Source: Schizophyllum amplum
Taxonomy: Eukaryota > Basidiomycota > Agaricomycetes > Agaricales > Schizophyllaceae
Reading direction: 5' to 3'
Length of the DNA: 64,000 nt
NCBI GenBank assembly: GCA_007026445.1
Contig: VDMD01000023.1
Location: forward strand, 1 to 64,000
Shown: in pieces, positions 10,345 through 23,159 of the stretch
How the letters are laid out: every line of letters starts with the position of its first letter
How positions within the stretch are numbered: the first letter of the stretch is position 1
Translations under genes and position numbers: made by a program
Notes under the pieces: generated by a model
Database searches by the model: none
What the model was told of the DNA's origin: nothing
Seen by the model: only the letters and a program-made list of their open reading frames with translations

Positions 10345-13300
10345 TCATCTCTGGGTGGATCTCCAAGATGCTATGTCCCGCTGAACCAGTTTCTTTGCCT
10401 CCGACTCCCACCGGTCCTCGGGGACGTCTCCAAAGGCGGCGTGGAACTCCTCCATGGCGAGAACGATGACATCCTGGGCAGTCAGGCAAGAGCAGTAGAT
10501 GGGTGACAGCTTCCACGGCATCTTGGAAGACATGCTCGTGCCCGGCGTCGGCGCAGCGAGCGTGCATTCTCCATTTATGACCGCCTCAATGATAGGGTTG
10601 AAAAGGAATGTTTCTGGATCGCTGGTGGCGCGTAGTTAGATATAAGACAATGTGGTGATATGTAACTACGCGTTGGATACCTTCACTGGGTCGTCTTCAC
10701 CGTAGATAGGTGAAGGGCCATTCCTAGAACGGACGGAAGGACATAACATGCCCAAAGCGGATGAATCGCGGCTTCTTCCAGACGCTTCGTGCACGAGTAA
10801 AGGTTCTCGACCAGTGCCATTGGCGTGAATGTTAAGACGCCACCTGTAGAACCGTTAGCTGACAGATATCGCCACAATAACTGCGGGGCTTACCGACAAC
10901 AAAAATCTCCTTCATGCTTGTACCACGCTGGCAGCTCTTAGACGGCTCGTACGTGAGTACACGGACATTCGGCTTCTTCAGGAGTTCCACCAAACCATGG
11001 GCAGACGATCTATCGTCAAGCGACCATCGCTGGGGATGAACAAGACCCGCGCGGCCTGCACGCGGTTAACCTCTGTGGCGCCGTAGCACTCCAAGACAAA
11101 ACGTAGCATGGTCGAGTACAGGCGAGCATCCGCCGTCGCATCCAATGCCGGCTGAACAACGTAGCATCGCATTCCGCGGCCCTCCTTGCGCACAAGATCC
11201 AAGAAAGCGCTTCCGAAGCCCAAGAACTTGATGATGAAAGCCAAGAGAGGGTGTTTGTCCCAGGAGGGGGCCGCGTCAGTGTCGCTCAAGCTGGCCTCCG
11301 TGGAAGGGAGCACGGGCCTGCGGCCCAGGAGAGTCGCCCATTCGCCCCAAGGCAAAATTGCGACACGAACTGGCCCTCGCCCGCGGCCGGATCGACCGCC
11401 GAACATGTCCTCAAAGGCGCGGTTGCCGGACGCGTAGAGCACGATGTGCCCGAGCCACTGGCTGCCGGAGCCGATGAAAGGAAGGACCGCCGCGTGAGAG
11501 GTCGAGCGCAGGAAATTTGTTAGCAAGTTGACGCCGGCCTCGTCCTCGGCTGTCGCTGCAACGATTGTGGCCCTTTGCGTGACACGTCCGCAGACGGCGA
11601 TCAACTTGCAAACATCGTCTATGGTGCGGAAGGTGTCAAGCTGTAGACTGGCCTGGTGATCGTCGAAATGAGCATCCAACGAGAATTTGGTATCCAGTGC
11701 AGGCGCTTCGACGGTGAATGTGGCGGCGCCCAGAACAGACACGAACTGCTCGAGCTTGACGCTTATAGTGCACCGCCAGACGCCATCTGATGCTCGCAGT
11801 AGGGCTTGACGCGACGGATGGGATGGGGCCTCCACGAGAGCGACAGCATGTTGCTGACTGGGATAATGCATTAGCCAAGACCAACGGTTTGCGAGTTACT
11901 ACTCGACTCACCTTTCATCTCGCTCCACATCGATGTCCATAGGCGTCTGCGCATCTCGAAGGTCGGCCTCGGGCGCGTGATCGACAGTGCTACGTGAGAT
12001 ATCGCACTCGATAGCGGCGTGCTCCTCGATCGTGGACACATCGTAAGCGTCGATTATGCACGCGTCGATTGTGGATATATCGCAGGCGTCAAATGCAGCC
12101 ACGATGGCCTGTCGATGCTGATCTTCGCATCTGCATCTTGATGTTCGCCTCGCGCACAATCTTCTTCGATTATGTCGACGTCGGCGGCCTCCGACAAAAC
12201 CAACTCCGAATCGGCAGCTTCCGACTGAGCCAAGTCCGCGCGCGGAGACACTTCTTCCATGCATGGGTCCTGCGCGTGGATATCTTCGTCCCCCTGCGGA
12301 TGAATTGGTCCCGCGTGGTTCTCTACCGGAACCTCGGACGCATCATCGTCGTCGTCCGGATATCCAAGTTCGCTAGAGAGAAAGCGATGTCAGAATTCAA
12401 GTTCACTTAGAAGCAGAAAACATACCCATCCGAGAGCGATGACGCGTCATCCTCTCCAACGCCGTCCACGAGCGTCAGGCTAGATATCGCGTCCACGAAA
12501 GATGTAGCCAGAGGAAGAGGTGGCGGCGGCAAAGGACCTGCAGCAGCTACCCAAGACGTAGGGGCGAAAGCACAGGCTCCGAGGGTACTTGCGGACCGGG
12601 GAGGGATCCAGCCCGAATGCCGGAGACTGCTCTTCATTTGCGGTAGCATTCGCGAGGCCATGCCCGTTCGCGTCAACTTGCTCGTTGTGCTCGGCCGACC
12701 TATGGTGAATTGTAAAAACAAACTGCGCAAGGCTATAGTTGAAGACACTCACGGAATAGACGCGCCTACGTCGTCGTATATGCCGAAGTGGTCCCTCTGG
12801 GTCAACATATCCGACAAGTCGTTGTCGCCCGAGCTGAAGACATGGCCATCCTGGAAGGAGCTGCCTTCGGGTACAGACGAATGATCCGGCCATCCAGATG
12901 CTCCGTTGGAGATTCCCGGAGTAGGCGAACGTTGAGCGGGCCGAGAGTGCGTAACGATTAGACCAAACTGCTCGGCAACCTTGTTCCTCGTAGGGTTTGC
13001 ACTCGTGTACTCCCCTTCGACGGACACCAGCTGTATAGGCCTCCGCGGGTACGTCGCTGGAACGTCATGCCCCTCCGTCGGCCTGTCAACGGGGCTCGGG
13101 GTGCGCGGCGGACCGGAGGGTGGCGGCGTGAAAAGCGAGTCGGGGTTCCCCATATCCGACTCGGAATCCAGCGACGTCAGAGAGGACACGTCGCCCGTGC
13201 TTGAAGCACAGCGTGAGGGTGGGCGGGAACTGGACTCGGCTGTGTCGGTATCAGAGTCCGTGCCCTCGGTCTGCCATTCGCCGTCGATGGCTGGTGGGGG

Positions 13301-14273
13301 ACCGCGGATGGGTGTGTCGCTCTCATACGAGGAGGAAGGTCAGCAAAAACTGGCATGAGTTCATGTTCCGGCTGGGTCCCCGCAGGCGAAGAGTCACGCG
13401 AGTCGCTGTTGGAGTCCGATGAACCGCTTGAGCTAGAGGCGGACGACGCGACAATAGGAGTGGCGTGTCGCCTTTTGGTTGGTGAGGGCGCAGGTGGCTG
13501 GTTTTCGTCATCTGCATCGCTACCTGCCTCGGGGCCGAGTTCACGCTTGCGCTTTTTTTGATTGCTCTACGGCCAGGTTCAGTCAGATGTGGTGCAAAAG
13601 CAGCCCAATAATCAATAGCTTGCGCTGCGCACCTTGTTTGACGGCCTCATGGCGGGCATGCCGGTTGACCGGCGCGAAACATTGCTGTAACGTTCTTTCT
13701 CCTTCTCTGTACAGTGTAAGGGGATTAGTGACCGTGCTAGGGATTTGGGCAAAGTCAACTGACGTATCCATCGTAACTGGGCCTGACTTCATGTAGGCGA
13801 CCGACGATCCTGGGCTTGAGTATTTTCTGGCCTGGAATAAATGGATGCATGCGTAGATCTTCCCCAATTTCTTCCCAGAATCGGGCGAGCAGTTTTCCGC
13901 AGCCTTTGAAGTCCTTCTCCAGTTTCCACCTGGAAGACATCAGCTCGTCGCATCATACAGGTTGTAATATACAGACTCGTTGTAATGTCGGCGTCCCATG
14001 GGTGGGCCCACTAAGAGAATCACTATGCAGCAGCTGTTTGAGTGACGGCTGAGCGTACCTTGACGCGATATAGCTGTGAGTCATGAATGTGAGGACAGCG
14101 TTATGGGACATTTTCCGATAGGCGCTTACCCAGTGGCTACGTTTACAGATATATCGGGCTCCGACAATGCACGCTACGTACTCGATATGAGTAGATCGCT
14201 TAGACTTGAGTGAGAAGGACTCACCGACTTCGTAATTCCCGTCACTCCACTCATGCCTCGATTGGCGGACCAT
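10345..14273 (-). CDS. Chromodomain protein with SPOC-like C-terminal region (Chp1-like candidate)
   Basis: Likely a heterochromatin reader. The first exons splice into a clear chromodomain: NYEV (exon end 14225) joins A-C-I-V-G-A-R-Y-I across an intron, then SHW/LYRVK/WAHPWDADIT, then WKLEKDFKGCGKLLARFWEE near 13930. The middle is long and disordered, with nuclear-localisation-like clusters (KKRKR near 13555, TKRRH near 13460) and Ser/Asp-rich stretches. The C-terminal exon at 11871-10978 starts with VWRCTISVKLEQFVSVLG, followed by a block with EAGVNLLTNFLRS and SQWLGHIVLY that resembles a SPOC barrel. A further roughly 250-residue globular part, possibly PIN-like, ends at 10345. Chromodomain plus SPOC plus PIN is the architecture of fission yeast Chp1. 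The chromodomain is well supported; the Chp1 assignment is inference. The start at 14273 is the first ATG and could lie further upstream. Confidence 0.6.
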
Positions 14274-14562
14274 TGGGGCCTCAGGTAGGACTGACGCGAA
14301 GTTCTGAGCAATGGAGAGCGAACCTCAGCGAAGGCCAATGAGACGAGATTCAGAGACAATGTCGAATTCAGCAGCTATGATGTCTGGCTAGCGTATAGAC
14401 GTGTCTATGATGGTGGGAGAGAGCAGGAAGGAGGCGGGTTATCGCGGCGATGAGGCGGTCGTCGTGCATGGTCACGGTTACGGTTGAGCTTAAGTTTGAC
14501 TTCATGATGATGGTGACAATCGGAGAGCGAGAACGTCACGTGCTACCGACGCTCTTTCCACC

Positions 14563-15663
14563 ATGTCCTTCCGAGTCGCCAGCACCGCTCGGCAGCTTCT
14601 GCGCGCGCGCGCCGGGCGGAGAGCCTTCTCCACCTCGCCCGCCGCTTTCAAAGGTCCGCACAGGAGTAACCGTACCCGCTGCCTCGCTGACAACCCATAG
14701 CTTCCGCATCCCCCTTCACCGAGCCCACGTCGCCGAACCCGGCTATCGAGAAGCATGCAGAGACGACGGAGTCCCTGCATACCTACGGCTCCTACCTCAT
14801 GCAGTGCATGCCCAAATTTGTCCAGCAGTTCTCCGTCCTCCGGGACGAACTCACGATCTACACCGCGCCGTCGGGACTCATCCCGGTGCTCACCTTCTTG
14901 CGCGACCACAGCCAGTGTCAGTTCAAGAGCTGCATGGACGTCAGCGGTGCGGACTACCCGGAGCGCGAGAAGCGGTTTGAGTCGGTGTACCACCTGTTGA
15001 GCTACCGGTCTGGCGGGCGCATCAGGGTGAAGACATATGCGGGCGAGGCCGATCCCATTCCGAGCGCCGTCGGTGTGTACCCGGGCGCAAACTGGTGCGT
15101 TCTCTAAGCCACACGCAAACGCGCTCTGGGCTGACCGTGACTTAGGTATGAGCGCGAGGCTTGGGACATGTACGGCATCTTCTACAGTGGCCACCCCGAT
15201 TTGTGCGTCATAATGTTCTACGGTGTGAGCGAGTACTGACAGAGACCTTCAGGCGCCGTATTCTGACTGACTACGGCGAGTCATGATATTTCGTGCACCT
15301 GTCCATTCTCTCATCCCTTTATTTCAGGCTTCGAGGGCCACCCGCTCCGCAAGGACTTCCCGATCTCTGTGCGCACTCTGTTCTAACCACGCTGTCCATA
15401 CTCATGTCTCGCAGGGCTACTCTGAGGTCCGCTACGATGAGGAGAGGAAGCGCGTTGTATATGAGCCTTTGCAGCTTACGCAGGCATTCCGGTATGCAGA
15501 CTTCTCTCATCCGCATCTACCCCTCACTAATCGCACTCACAGCAACTTTGAGTCGCTCTCCCCTTGGGAACAGGTCGGTCAAGGCACCGAGCCTGCTAAG
15601 CCTGCCGAGTTCAAGCACCTCCCGCCTCCACCGCCACCGAAGGAGGAGGAGCAGAAGAAGTAG
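14563..15663 (+). CDS. NADH:ubiquinone oxidoreductase 30-kDa subunit (NDUFS3/NuoC type)
   Basis: Core subunit of mitochondrial complex I, in the peripheral arm. The first exon encodes an Arg/Ala/Ser-rich presequence (FRVASTARQLLRARAGRRAF), as expected for matrix import. The conserved C-terminal signature is split among exons: ANW/YEREAWDMYGIFYSGHPDL/RRILTDYG/FEGHPLRKDFPI/GYSEVRYDEERKRVVYEP. Upstream lies the family block with FKSCMDVSGADYPEREKRF. The protein ends in a Pro/Glu/Lys-rich tail (PPPPPPKEEEQKK). The ATG at 14563 begins the presequence. A divergent chromodomain gene starts 290 bp upstream, so the interval may hold a shared promoter. Confidence 0.95.
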
Positions 15664-15958
15664 ACGGATAGCTTGTTAGGCTGGCACAGCGACCAATCAG
15701 TTTCCCGCTATTTGTGACCTTGAGTTCTTGAGCGCAGGAGCTAGCATGCCCCTGTCTTCGTATGTCGAGACGGCTAATAACGTGTATCGACTATCTGCAT
15801 GCAAGGAACCTTCTGACTGCCTTCTGAGAGTGCACTTCCGTCATTTGCGCGTTGCACTATTACTGTTTATACTTCTTTACACACACGCGACGTGACGAAG
15901 GTTCACGTGTGGTGACGGGCGCTAATTAGTCACACCTTCCCCCTTGACGAGCGCCACC

Positions 15959-17055
15959 ATGACTGACTCTGCGCCGCGCCTGGTGACCCCGCCCTCGCGT
16001 TCAATGCCCGCGAATGGGCTTGACCTGACGCCGCAGCAGGTGAAGCAATTTGAACTCAATCGACTCCGAGGTGCGCCCACCGCCCCCTTCTACTCCGTCC
16101 CCAACTCACGCGATCGCACCCTCAGCCAAAGCCGCCCAGCGCGAGAAGGAGGCCTCATCCTCCACCTCCGCTACCACCAATTCCAACAATAAGCGGCCTC
16201 TTGTCGCTACCAATGCTTCCCCCACTGCGCCTGGGCGGCCCAAGCAGCCGCAAAGCTCGCGCGCGACCGGCGGCTGGGGACATACATCGAGTACGACCTG
16301 TCCAAGATGGCGAACACGAAGGGTGGTTTCCTCCTGCAGGACGACGCGGAGGTAGACGAGGACCTCGTGCGGCGGGAGCGCCAGAGGGAGCGCGAGCGCA
16401 TGCAGCAGACGCTCGAGCCGGCCGTGTTCCTCGATCGGGGGAAGAACCCGCAGTGCAGGGAGTGCGGGTCGATCGATGTGGACCAGACGTTTAGGAAGGT
16501 GTTTGGCTGTTGGTGTGCAAGAAGTGTCAGAATGAGAAGCCGGAAAAGTATAGCTTGCTGACGAAGACGGAGTGCAAGGAGGTTCGTCTGTGATCTATTG
16601 TGTGTTGTCTGCGCGCTGACGATGTATCGCAGGACTACCTATTGACAGATCGTGCGTTAAGTCCCTCCCAATCATATATCTTGTGCTCACGATGTCCTTC
16701 ACCAGCCGAGCTTCGTGATCATGAAGTCATGCCTCACCTACTCAAGGCGAACCCCCATGCCTCAACGTTCGCCAACATGATGCTCTTTTTGCGATATCAA
16801 GTTGAAGAGTTTGCTTTCAAGAAATGGGGCTCGCCAGAGGCGCTTGACGCTGAGTGGGAGCGTCGCGAGAGCGAGAAGAAGCGGAAGAAAAACCGCAAGT
16901 TTGAGGAGGGCTTGCGCGAGCTGCGGCGGCGGACGAAGGGTACCGTTTGGCAGCGGAGGCGAGACGAGGACCATATACATGTGTACTCACCCGTGCGCAA
17001 TGGGAAGCAGATCTGCACGTCGTGCGGGTTCACGCTGGAGGTGGAGGAGCTTTAG
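15959..17055 (+). CDS. RAD14: DNA damage recognition protein Rad14/XPA
   Basis: Nucleotide-excision-repair scaffold that binds damaged DNA with RPA and TFIIH. The N-terminus (LTPQQVKQFELNRLR) is followed by a low-complexity linker and TYIEYDLSKMANTKGGF, which precedes the zinc finger. The finger reads CRECGSID, then VCKKCQNEKPEKYSLLTKTE, with four cysteines in C-x2-C pairs. After introns come DYLLTD and the DNA-binding domain with LRDHEVMPHLLKANPH and MMLFLRYQVEEFAF. A basic, Glu-rich helix (RRESEKKRKKNRKFEEGL) and a second Cys pair (CTSCGFTLEVEEL) end the protein. One base is missing in the T run at 16510-16511 inside the zinc finger; adding it restores the frame. The ATG at 15959 sits in a good context (gccaccatg). 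Confidence 0.93.
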
Positions 17056-17319
17056 CACCACGGATACCCATCAACTATATATGTAGCATACACAGGCTCT
17101 AGGCAGTTAATGAATTAGTTGGATGTCTCAGGACTTGTAGACGATGGCGGTAGTGTACATCGTAACGGGTAAGTATGTAGAGGCTCACGAATCCACCCCG
17201 CAAAGAACAATGGCCCAAAATCCACGTGCGCGGAGATGATCAATATCTCAAACCTTCCTTGTTCTTTCCCCCGTTTGTGTGCGCGCGCCTAATCGACTCG
17301 CGCTCCACCATTGGCGGAG

Positions 17320-19561
17320 ATGGCTGGCAAGATGGTCCCCCTGGATGGGGAGAACCAGAAGAAACGCGTCGTGCGTGTCTTGCGCGCCCCCTCTGTTGCT
17401 TTAGCTGTGCTGACCACCCGCGCGCCAGTGCTATTTCTTCGACTCGGACATTGGAGGTTCCACTATGGGCCGGGGCATCCGTGCGTGCTCCCCTCCCTAC
17501 AGTACGCGCAAGGGTACTTAACATCCTCCCTCTGCGTAGAATGAAGCCGACGCGCATACGGATGTGCCATTCGCTCGTCATGAACTACGGGTTGTACAAG
17601 AAGATGGAAATATTTGTACGTTCACCTGTTGTGTGCTTCCTGACCTCACTGACACCCTCACCCTTCCCCTTCCTTGCTCTTTCGTCTGTACACCCCTCAC
17701 GTAGCGCGCTAAACCCGCGACAAAGCGCGAGATGACCCAGTTCCACTCTGACGAGTATGTCGACTTCCTCAGCAAGATCACGCCCGTGAACATGAACTCG
17801 CACATACGGGAACAACATAATGTACGTGACCCGTGTATGGCATCTCACTAGGCTAATGCGCGTCCCTCGCGCTGCAGACAACGTCGGAGACGACTGCCCT
17901 ATATTTGACGGCCTGTTCGAGTACTGCTCGATATCTGCAGGAGGATCTATGGGTGCGAGTTCCAGTACTTGACTGGTAATTCGCCATTTAACGCCAACAC
18001 AGAGGGCGCGGCGCGCCTCAGCCGCGACAAGTGCGACATCGCCGTCAACTGGGCCGGCGGCCTGCATCACGCGAAGAAGAGCGAGGCGAGCGGCTTCTGC
18101 TATGTGAACGGTGAGCAAACCGAAGCCGGCCCATGGACGATCCTCTGACTGCTGGCCCGTTCCCTCACGCAGACATCGTTCTCGGCATCCTCGAGCTCTT
18201 GCGGTATCACACGCGCGTGTTATACATTGACATCGACGTCCACCACGGGGACGGCGTCGAGGAAGCATTTACACCACCGATCGCGTCATGACCGTCAGCT
18301 TCCACAAGTATGGCGAGTACTTCCCGGGTACGGGCGAGCTCAGGGTACGTATGCCACCGCATTTGTGCGGCTCATTGACATTCTGACCTTACTCAATTTT
18401 CTTTAATGATTTCCCTCCATCTATCCCCTTGCTATCACACACAGGACGTCGGCGTGCTGAAGGGCAAGTACTACGCTCTCAACTTCCCTCTGCGCGACGG
18501 GATCACAGACGACAACTACAAGTCCGTCTTCGAGCCCACCATCCGCTCAGTCGTGGAGACATACGACCCGTCTGCTATCGTGCTCCAATGCGGCACGGAC
18601 TCGCTATCAGGCGACAAGCTCGGGTGCTTCAACCTGTCTATGCGAGGTGCGCCGTTCTATACTCTCAGATGAAGCCCAGTCGCTTATGCAGCCTTGACCA
18701 GGACACGCGAACTGCGTCCGCTTCGTCAAGTCGTTCAACAAGCCGCTTCTGCTTCTAGGTGGCGGCGGGTACACCATGCGCAACGTCAGTCGTGCGTGGG
18801 CATACGAGACCGGCCTCGCCGCAGGCGTTCAGCTGCAACCCGGTGCGTCGTCCACGGTCTTTGCAATGCACGTCTCTTTTACTGAGTTGAGACGAATAGA
18901 GATACCCGTCAATGAGTACTACGAGTACTTTGGTCCGGACTACGAGCTCGATGTGAAGTCATCCAACGCCGAGGACCTCAACACACCCGCGTATCTCGAC
19001 CGCGTGCGACGCATCGTCCTCGAGAACCTCCGACACACTGGAGGCCCTCCGAGCGTGCAGATGCAAGGTGCGTTCACACTCGCTCTCCTTTTAGTTTCCT
19101 TCCTTACCCACTCGTCTCTTCCAGACGTCCCCATCGGCCCCCATGACGAGGACCTCGACGACTCTAGCAAGGACGCCGAGCTCATCCCGCCGGACAGCCG
19201 GCGGCACACCCGCCTCCTGGACTCGCGCACGCAAGCCGACGGCGAGCTGTCCGACTCAGACGACGAGGGCGAAGGCGGCCGGCGCGACCACGCAGACCAC
19301 AAATTCGGTATCGGCGTGGGCATCTTCAGCGGCAGCGGTGGGACAGCAGCGCAGGGCGTTGGGCCGAGCAGCCACACGACTGCCGCGCAAATTCTGAGCG
19401 GCGGCGCTACGGCTACAGGCAGCGCAGCCGGAGCGATGGAGGTGGACTCACCGGCGGCTTCAACACCTGCTGGGGAGACGAAGGAGGCAGGCGAGGTGCC
19501 GAAGGATGGGGAGAAGGCACCAGCGAAGGAGGGGGAGGACAGCATGGCGGTGGATAGTTAG
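17320..19561 (+). CDS. RPD3: Class I histone deacetylase (Rpd3/HDAC1-2 family)
   Basis: Zinc-dependent lysine deacetylase, the catalytic core of the Rpd3 complexes in the nucleus. About ten short introns divide it. Family blocks in order: YFFDSDIG and [64 protein letters not shown] with the catalytic His pair, [16 protein letters not shown] with the zinc Asp and His, [31 protein letters not shown] and [20 protein letters not shown]. The C-terminal tail past the fold is acidic and low-complexity ([13 protein letters not shown], then Ala/Gly/Ser-rich), as in fungal Rpd3. Two one-base gaps in T runs (17458-17459 and 18268-18270) break the frame inside invariant motifs, so assembly error is likelier than a pseudogene. 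The ATG at 17320 is the first before the domain. Confidence 0.95.
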
Positions 19562-19788
19562 CTGTTCTGGTGATATCGATGTGCTCTGTGCTATACGTGT
19601 CTTCTTGCTATCGAATCTGCTTTTAACCCACCGAAGAAAAGCGTGCGAGAGAAAATATGCCAGCAGACCAGGTTCCCAGGGCGATTAAAATTATCCGCGA
19701 TATGGAGAGTGAGTGCCGTGTGCATGGTACAGGTGGTGGTACAGGGATAGGACCAGATAAAGTGATAATGTACGAGGGTAGGGTGTGG

Positions 19789-20584
19789 TCATGAAGATGC
19801 GCCTGTTGACTGGCGCGGAGGTGGCGGTGAGGGCGGCAACGGTGAGCGCCACGGTGCCTGCAGCACGCCAAGCTGATACTCGTCGAGGGGCCGCTCGTCG
19901 TCGGGTGTGGTGTCATTGGGATGTCGTGGGGGAGCGGGCATAGCAATCATCATGGTGATTTGCATCGTTTCGTCTGCAGGCGGCGGCGTTGCCGGTCGCC
20001 GCTGGCTCGCTTTCCTGTCCGCGTCTTCGGAGTGTCGCGCTTCCGATGAAGCTGACCTGTGAGGGGGGCGGCGCCTGACGCGGTCGAGCCACGTTCGCCA
20101 AGGGGACCGCGGCGGCGGCGGCGGCGGTCCACTTGTCGAGGACGAGGCCGGCTCGTCTGCCTGAGGGCGCAGGATTGTAGCAGAAACCGGCTGAGGGGAA
20201 GTCAGAGCTAGCGAATGGCAAGCCGTCGCAGCGACGCACCATAACATCTGCCCAAACATGCTCCCCGTGCGGCTTCTCCAGATACCCCTCGTAGAAGCGC
20301 GGCTCCAGGGGAGCAACGTTCGGCACAGACCAGTCGAGCATGAACGCCGCCCCCCTGTTGCGCGCCCGCCGTCGCGTGCCGACACCACAGCCAACGAAGA
20401 TGAGGAGGAGGGCGACGAAGGTGATGAGGAAGCCGAAGAAGTAGTTGGCGCCGCGGGCCATGCCGCCGCCGTCGTTGGACATCGCGGCGACGGCGGCGGT
20501 CGAGCTGGCTGCTGATGCGCTGGAGATGGCGGTGGCGGGGCCGGTAGCGGCCATCGCTGGGTGAGAGGATGTCTGGAAGGGCAT
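19789..20584 (-). CDS. Conserved fungal single-pass membrane protein
   Basis: Function unknown. There is no strong signal peptide. The N-terminus is Ala/Ser/Thr-rich, followed by one hydrophobic helix near residues 50-70 (YFFGFLITFVALLLIFVGCG) and an Arg cluster (TRRRARNR) that should face the cytosol. The juxtamembrane block (LEPRFYEGYLEKPHGEH, WADVM) splices across a 49-nt intron (20239-20191) to PVSATILRPQADEP. The cytosolic tail has Pro runs, then METMQITMMIAMP-type sequence without the first Met (ETMQITMMIAMPAPP) and a final conserved LDEYQLGVLQAPWR. The combination of WADVMPVSA and EYQLGV blocks looks conserved among Agaricomycetes, but I cannot attach a role. It lies tail-to-tail with the Rpd3 gene, 227 bp apart. 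Confidence 0.75.
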
Positions 20585-20801
20585 CGTGGGAGCGTCAGGC
20601 GGGGACGCAGGCGCCGAGGGGGCGAGATGACATGAACGTCAGAGACACGGAATAGGACAATGCTTTGTCACCCCATGGGGGTTTCATTTCTCTCGACGCC
20701 GGTCACTGTCACTCTGAAGTCCAACATGCGAACCTGAGCCTCTGCCTAACGCAAAGCTAGGATTTGATGTATTATACCGCATCATAAGGTAAGCATCGCC
20801 T

Positions 20802-23159
20802 TCAATCCCTATCCACAAATCCAAACTCTGCTGCATGAAACTCACACGGAAAGTCCCCAATCGCCACCCCCTCCCCCGCCGCCAGATGCCTCGACTCCCT
20901 AAACCCCCGCTCGCCCCCAGGCCCCAACTCCGGCCCCGCACATCCGGCACCCACACGCTTGCTATGCACTCCTCTGTCACCGGGTCGCGCCAGTGCCACT
21001 TCCCGCATACGCCCTCCCCGTACCGATGCGGCGCGAACTGGCTGTCGCTCGGCTCGTCTGGGTCTCGTAGGAACGGGTGGTCGAGCGCCTGCGCGGGCGT
21101 GATGCGCTCGGTGGACAGAGGCTTGAGCATTTGGTCGAGCAAGTCGAGCGCGTTGTCGATGTCTTCGTCGTAGCTGGACTTCTCCACATAAGGCATGTCG
21201 GTCTCGGGCGCGTCGGCGCCCATGTCGTCGTCCGCGTCGTCGTCGGAGGTGGTATGAGATGAAGAGCGTGGCGGTGGTGAGGATGAGGATGAGCGAGGTG
21301 CGTTGTTCTCGGCTTCCTGCTCAGGTCGGCAGTATTCGAGAGGGGATCTGTAATAGGGATAGTAGCGTCGGTCTGGCTCCCGCGGTTCTCGATATTGTGG
21401 ATTGTTGAGCTCGACAAAGTTCGCCCATGACATACCCTCCGGTGTGACGGAAGGGACGTTCGTCGCAAATGTTCGACCTGCGAGGCGTCAGCAGTCATTC
21501 ACCATCCGCCTTCAATCCACCTACTATGCAACGCAGCTACCCTTTCCATCTTTTGCTTCCCAACAATCGTCGCGATTTCCATGAGCGCCTCTGTGTCATC
21601 GCTGGACTGGAAGATGGGGAATTTGCCGGTGAGGAAGAAGAGCAAGATGGTGCCGACCGACCAGACGTCGATAGCTGGTGCATATACTCAGTCAATCCCC
21701 GCCACAAAGACGAACGGCATACCCCCTGTCTGGTCCCCACACTTGAGCAGTACTTCGGGCGCGCGAAATCCTCGCGTCCCAGCCCGGTTCGCTTTTGAGG
21801 GAGGTCTGCGCATATAGTCAGTACGTCAGAGTATGTAGTGGACGTGCAAGCGTACCTGGTATCATGCGCCGGGTAGCCGACCTTTTCAGAAGGCATTGCG
21901 CTCTTCTGCTTGGCGTCTCGTTGCATGCGTTTGTACGACTCGATGTCCATGTTCATCTGCGACCTATTGAGCGCGCGCCCATGCGGATGCTCTGGCGTCG
22001 CACGCGTGTGGAAACATTGTCCATAGACGGACGACGGACCCTCCATTCTCTGAGTACAAAGTCAGTCTGGTGAAGGGGCGGGGTGGTGGCGCATACATAC
22101 ACATGCCAGACCAAAGTCGCATAGCGTCCCCATGCCTGTTCGTGGGTCGAAGAGAAAGTTGGCGGGCTTGACGTCGCGGTGGATGACGTTGCGGGAATGG
22201 ATGTCGCGTAGAGCCGTAGGAGGCATTGGAAGTAGCGCTTCATACCCGCCATCGGCAGGTAGCGGTAGAAATCCTGCTCGCACGCGCCGTCAGCACCACC
22301 TTCGCCACAGCAGACACGGCATAACACGCACCCGAAAGTCCTCATTCCTGTGGTACGGCATGATCGCCACCACCTGGTCCTGGTGGCGGAACGCGGTGAT
22401 GAGCTGCGAGACGTGCCGACAGCCCCTGCACTCCTCCATGATCGCGATCTCGTTGCGTATGCGCTCCGGCCCGCTCGTCACGTAGATGCGCTTGATCGCG
22501 ACGTACATGCGCCCCGGGCGCGGCGCGCTCTGGTAGTGCGCGCTCGACGCGGGCGGGTGGTGCCCGTGCCACGCGCCGTTGTCCCACTTGTCGTGGTAGT
22601 GCAGGTCGAGCGCTTTGTACACGCTGGAGAATGTGCCCGTGCCGAGGCGGTCGACGAGCGTGTAGTCCGCGGCGAGGGAGGGCATATTACGCATGAGGTC
22701 CTCGATCTCGGCAGCGATGTCAGCTGCTCGGCGGCTGGTTTGCTGAGGACGGTGGTGTCTTCGTCCGTGCCGTGGATGAGGTCTGTGTACCCGTCCTGTG
22801 CTCCTCCCCCTCGTCGCCGAGCAGCTCCGATTCGTCGTCGTCGTCGTAGTCGATCATCTCTTCGTCCTCGGGGTCGTCGCCTTCTGCATCGGGGGCGTGT
22901 GGCGCGCGCATTGTGGTGTCCATCGTGAGCTCGTCGTCGCTAGACATAGCCACATCGCGCTGGGCCGCTCTACGTGCTTGCGTAACCTGGGTGACATGCT
23001 TCTCATACTCGATCTGCTGCTGGCGCGACAGTTGGTCGATGGATCGTCAGAGAAGTCGTCGGCGAGTTTCTCCAGTTTGCGTATGAACGGCCGGTTGCGC
23101 GGATCTGAGCCCACGTCCAGCGGGTTGGAGGAATGGCCGGAGAACACTGCAGTGGCCAT
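20802..23159 (-). CDS. CDC7: Cdc7-type DDK kinase
   Basis: Ser/Thr kinase that fires replication origins by phosphorylating Mcm proteins with its partner Dbf4. The catalytic domain starts with YTLVDRLGTGTFSSVYKA, followed by VAIKRIYVTSGPERIRNEI (catalytic Lys) and a Cdc7-type QVVAIMPYHR. HRDVKPANFLFDPRTG and LCDFGLA carry the catalytic loop and DFG. A large kinase insert comes before RAGTRGFRAPEVLLKC and the IDVWSVGTILLFFLTGKFPIF helix, then PAQALDHPFL. The C-terminus (AAGEGVAIGDFPCEFHAAEF) is read in a different frame from the preceding exon and needs one base near 20966. A similar one-base gap occurs near 23041 in the acidic N-terminal region, and the link to the kinase domain near 22740 is also out of frame. 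The ATG at 23159 begins MATAVFSGHSS. Confidence 0.9.
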
